A stretch of DNA of 14,726 bases, taken from an uncultured Spongiibacteraceae bacterium (lineage in GTDB: Bacteria; Pseudomonadota; Gammaproteobacteria; Pseudomonadales; CAMLJR01). This document shows, one piece after another, positions 14,113 through 14,726 of the stretch. The DNA is taken from contig CAMLJR010000069.1 in NCBI GenBank assembly GCA_946480345.1, forward strand, positions 1 to 14,726, written 5' to 3'. Under the pieces are notes generated by a model. It saw only the letters and a program-made list of their open reading frames with translations, was not told the DNA's origin and did not search any database. Both the position numbers and the translations under genes were made by a program. How positions within the stretch are numbered: the first letter of the stretch is position 1; the number at the start of each line of letters is the position of its first letter.

Positions 14113-14188
14113 GCTCATGTAGCTCAGTCGGTAGAGCACATCCTTGGTAAGGATGAGGTCACCGGTTCAATTCCGGTCATGAGCTCCA
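14113..14188 (+). tRNA. tRNA-Thr (anticodon GGT)
   Basis: 76 nt. Acceptor GCTCATG (14113-14119) pairs with CATGAGC (14178-14184); discriminator T and CCA at 14186-14188. The anticodon stem CATCC/GGATG encloses TTGGTAA, anticodon GGT at 14146-14148, reading ACC/ACU. Matches E. coli thrT, directly ahead of tuf. Confidence 0.97.
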
Positions 14189-14207
14189 GTTTTGTTGGCG
14201 TAAGTCG

Positions 14208-14236
14208 TTGACGGCTTGCGCTTGATTTCGTTTAAA
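14208..14236 (+). promoter_or_regulatory. Candidate tuf-proximal promoter
   Basis: TTGACG (14208-14213; 5 of 6) and TTTAAA (14231-14236; 4 of 6) are separated by exactly 17 bp and followed by CGCCCGGC, a GC-rich discriminator. It could add tuf transcription beyond read-through from the tRNAs. Tentative. Confidence 0.4.
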
Positions 14237-14260
14237 CGCCCGGCTGGGAGATAGATTGCC

Positions 14261-14726
14261 ATGGCTAAGGAAAAATTTGAGCGCAGCAAGCCCCACGTGA
14301 ATGTGGGCACGATTGGTCACGTAGACCATGGTAAGACGACACTGACAGCGGCGCTGACGATTGTCTGTGCGGACACCTATGGTGGTGTGAAGAAAGCATA
14401 CGACCAGATCGACAATGCCCCGGAAGAGCGTGAGCGTGGCATCACGATCAACACCGCGCACGTGGAATACGAATCATCGATTCGCCACTACGCGCACGTC
14501 GACTGCCCGGGTCACGCGGACTATGTGAAGAACATGATCACCGGCGCAGCGCAGATGGACGGCGCCATCCTGGTGGTATCGGCCGCTGACGGCCCGATGC
14601 CGCAGACCCGCGAGCACATCCTGCTGTCGCGTCAGGTCGGTGTTCCATACATCGTGGTATTCATGAACAAGGCCGACATGGTCGACGACGCCGAGCTGCT
14701 CGAGCTCGTCGAAATGGAAGTGCGTG
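14261..14726 (+). CDS. tuf: Elongation factor Tu, 3' end outside window
   Basis: GTPase that carries aminoacyl-tRNA to the ribosome. 155 codons of about 395 are visible, all in the G domain. GTP-binding motifs: P-loop GHVDHGKT (19-26), switch I with GITINTA (60-66), DCPGH (81-85) and NKAD (136-139). The start is the ATG at 14261 with GGGAGA about 9-15 nt upstream. It is the last member seen of the tRNA-tuf cluster, so by position it is the tufB-type copy; a second copy usually lies with the str ribosomal genes. The missing C-terminus is due to the window end only. Confidence 0.98.
   Translation, partial: MAKEKFERSKPHVNVGTIGHVDHGKTTLTAALTIVCADTYGGVKKAYDQIDNAPEERERGITINTAHVEYESSIRHYAHVDCPGHADYVKNMITGAAQMDGAILVVSAADGPMPQTREHILLSRQVGVPYIVVFMNKADMVDDAELLELVEMEVR

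Overview
The window is chromosomal DNA from a gammaproteobacterium. Four things point to this. NrdA has an N-terminal ATP-cone followed by a second cone-like segment, the layout I associate with Pseudomonas-type enzymes. argD-argF lies divergent from a monothiol glutaredoxin gene. EarP is next to an EF-P that carries Arg32. The gene order birA - coaX - SPOR protein - tRNAs - tuf is typical of pseudomonads and relatives, and the tRNA set Thr(TGT)-Tyr-Gly-Thr(GGT)-tuf is the same as the E. coli thrU-tyrU-glyT-thrT-tufB cluster. Genus and species cannot be read from the sequence. I see no prophage, insertion sequence, integrase, CRISPR array or other sign of recent transfer. This is mostly conserved core genome.

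Layout. 1-2717 (-): nrdA, cut at its 3' end by the window edge just after the Tyr-Tyr radical-transfer pair. Its 272-bp upstream region holds two NrdR-type boxes exactly 31 bp apart and a perfect DnaA box. 2990-5132 (-): argF and argD, with an intrinsic-terminator hairpin and a tiny ORF in the argD leader. 5346-5678 (+): monothiol glutaredoxin grxD. 5799-7272 (+): a SinR/Cas2-like small protein, a small secreted basic protein and a DODA-type extradiol dioxygenase. 7297-8679 (-): a lipoprotein C39-like peptidase with a TPR region (PA2778 family), abutting a small membrane protein (PA2779 family). 8862-10616 (+): earP and efp, closed by a strong bidirectional terminator. 10668-11024 (-): a HopJ-family protein. 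11144-13619 (+): birA, coaX and a SPOR-domain protein. 13689-14188 (+): four tRNAs. 14261-end (+): tuf, truncated by the window edge.

How the genes work together. Several loci serve translation: EarP is expected to rhamnosylate EF-P at Arg32, and the tRNA-tuf cluster supplies aminoacyl-tRNA delivery. argD and argF are consecutive arginine-biosynthesis genes. birA and coaX are cofactor genes (biotin, CoA) coupled by a 4-bp overlap. nrdA is dNTP synthesis, with sites suggesting control by dNTP status and replication initiation.

The least understood items are the PA2778/PA2779 pair, whose small partner has an LPAGG motif directly before its C-terminal membrane segment; the orphan SinR/Cas2-like protein; and the possible attenuator in front of argD. 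The promoter and operator calls were made by eye and are tentative unless stated otherwise.
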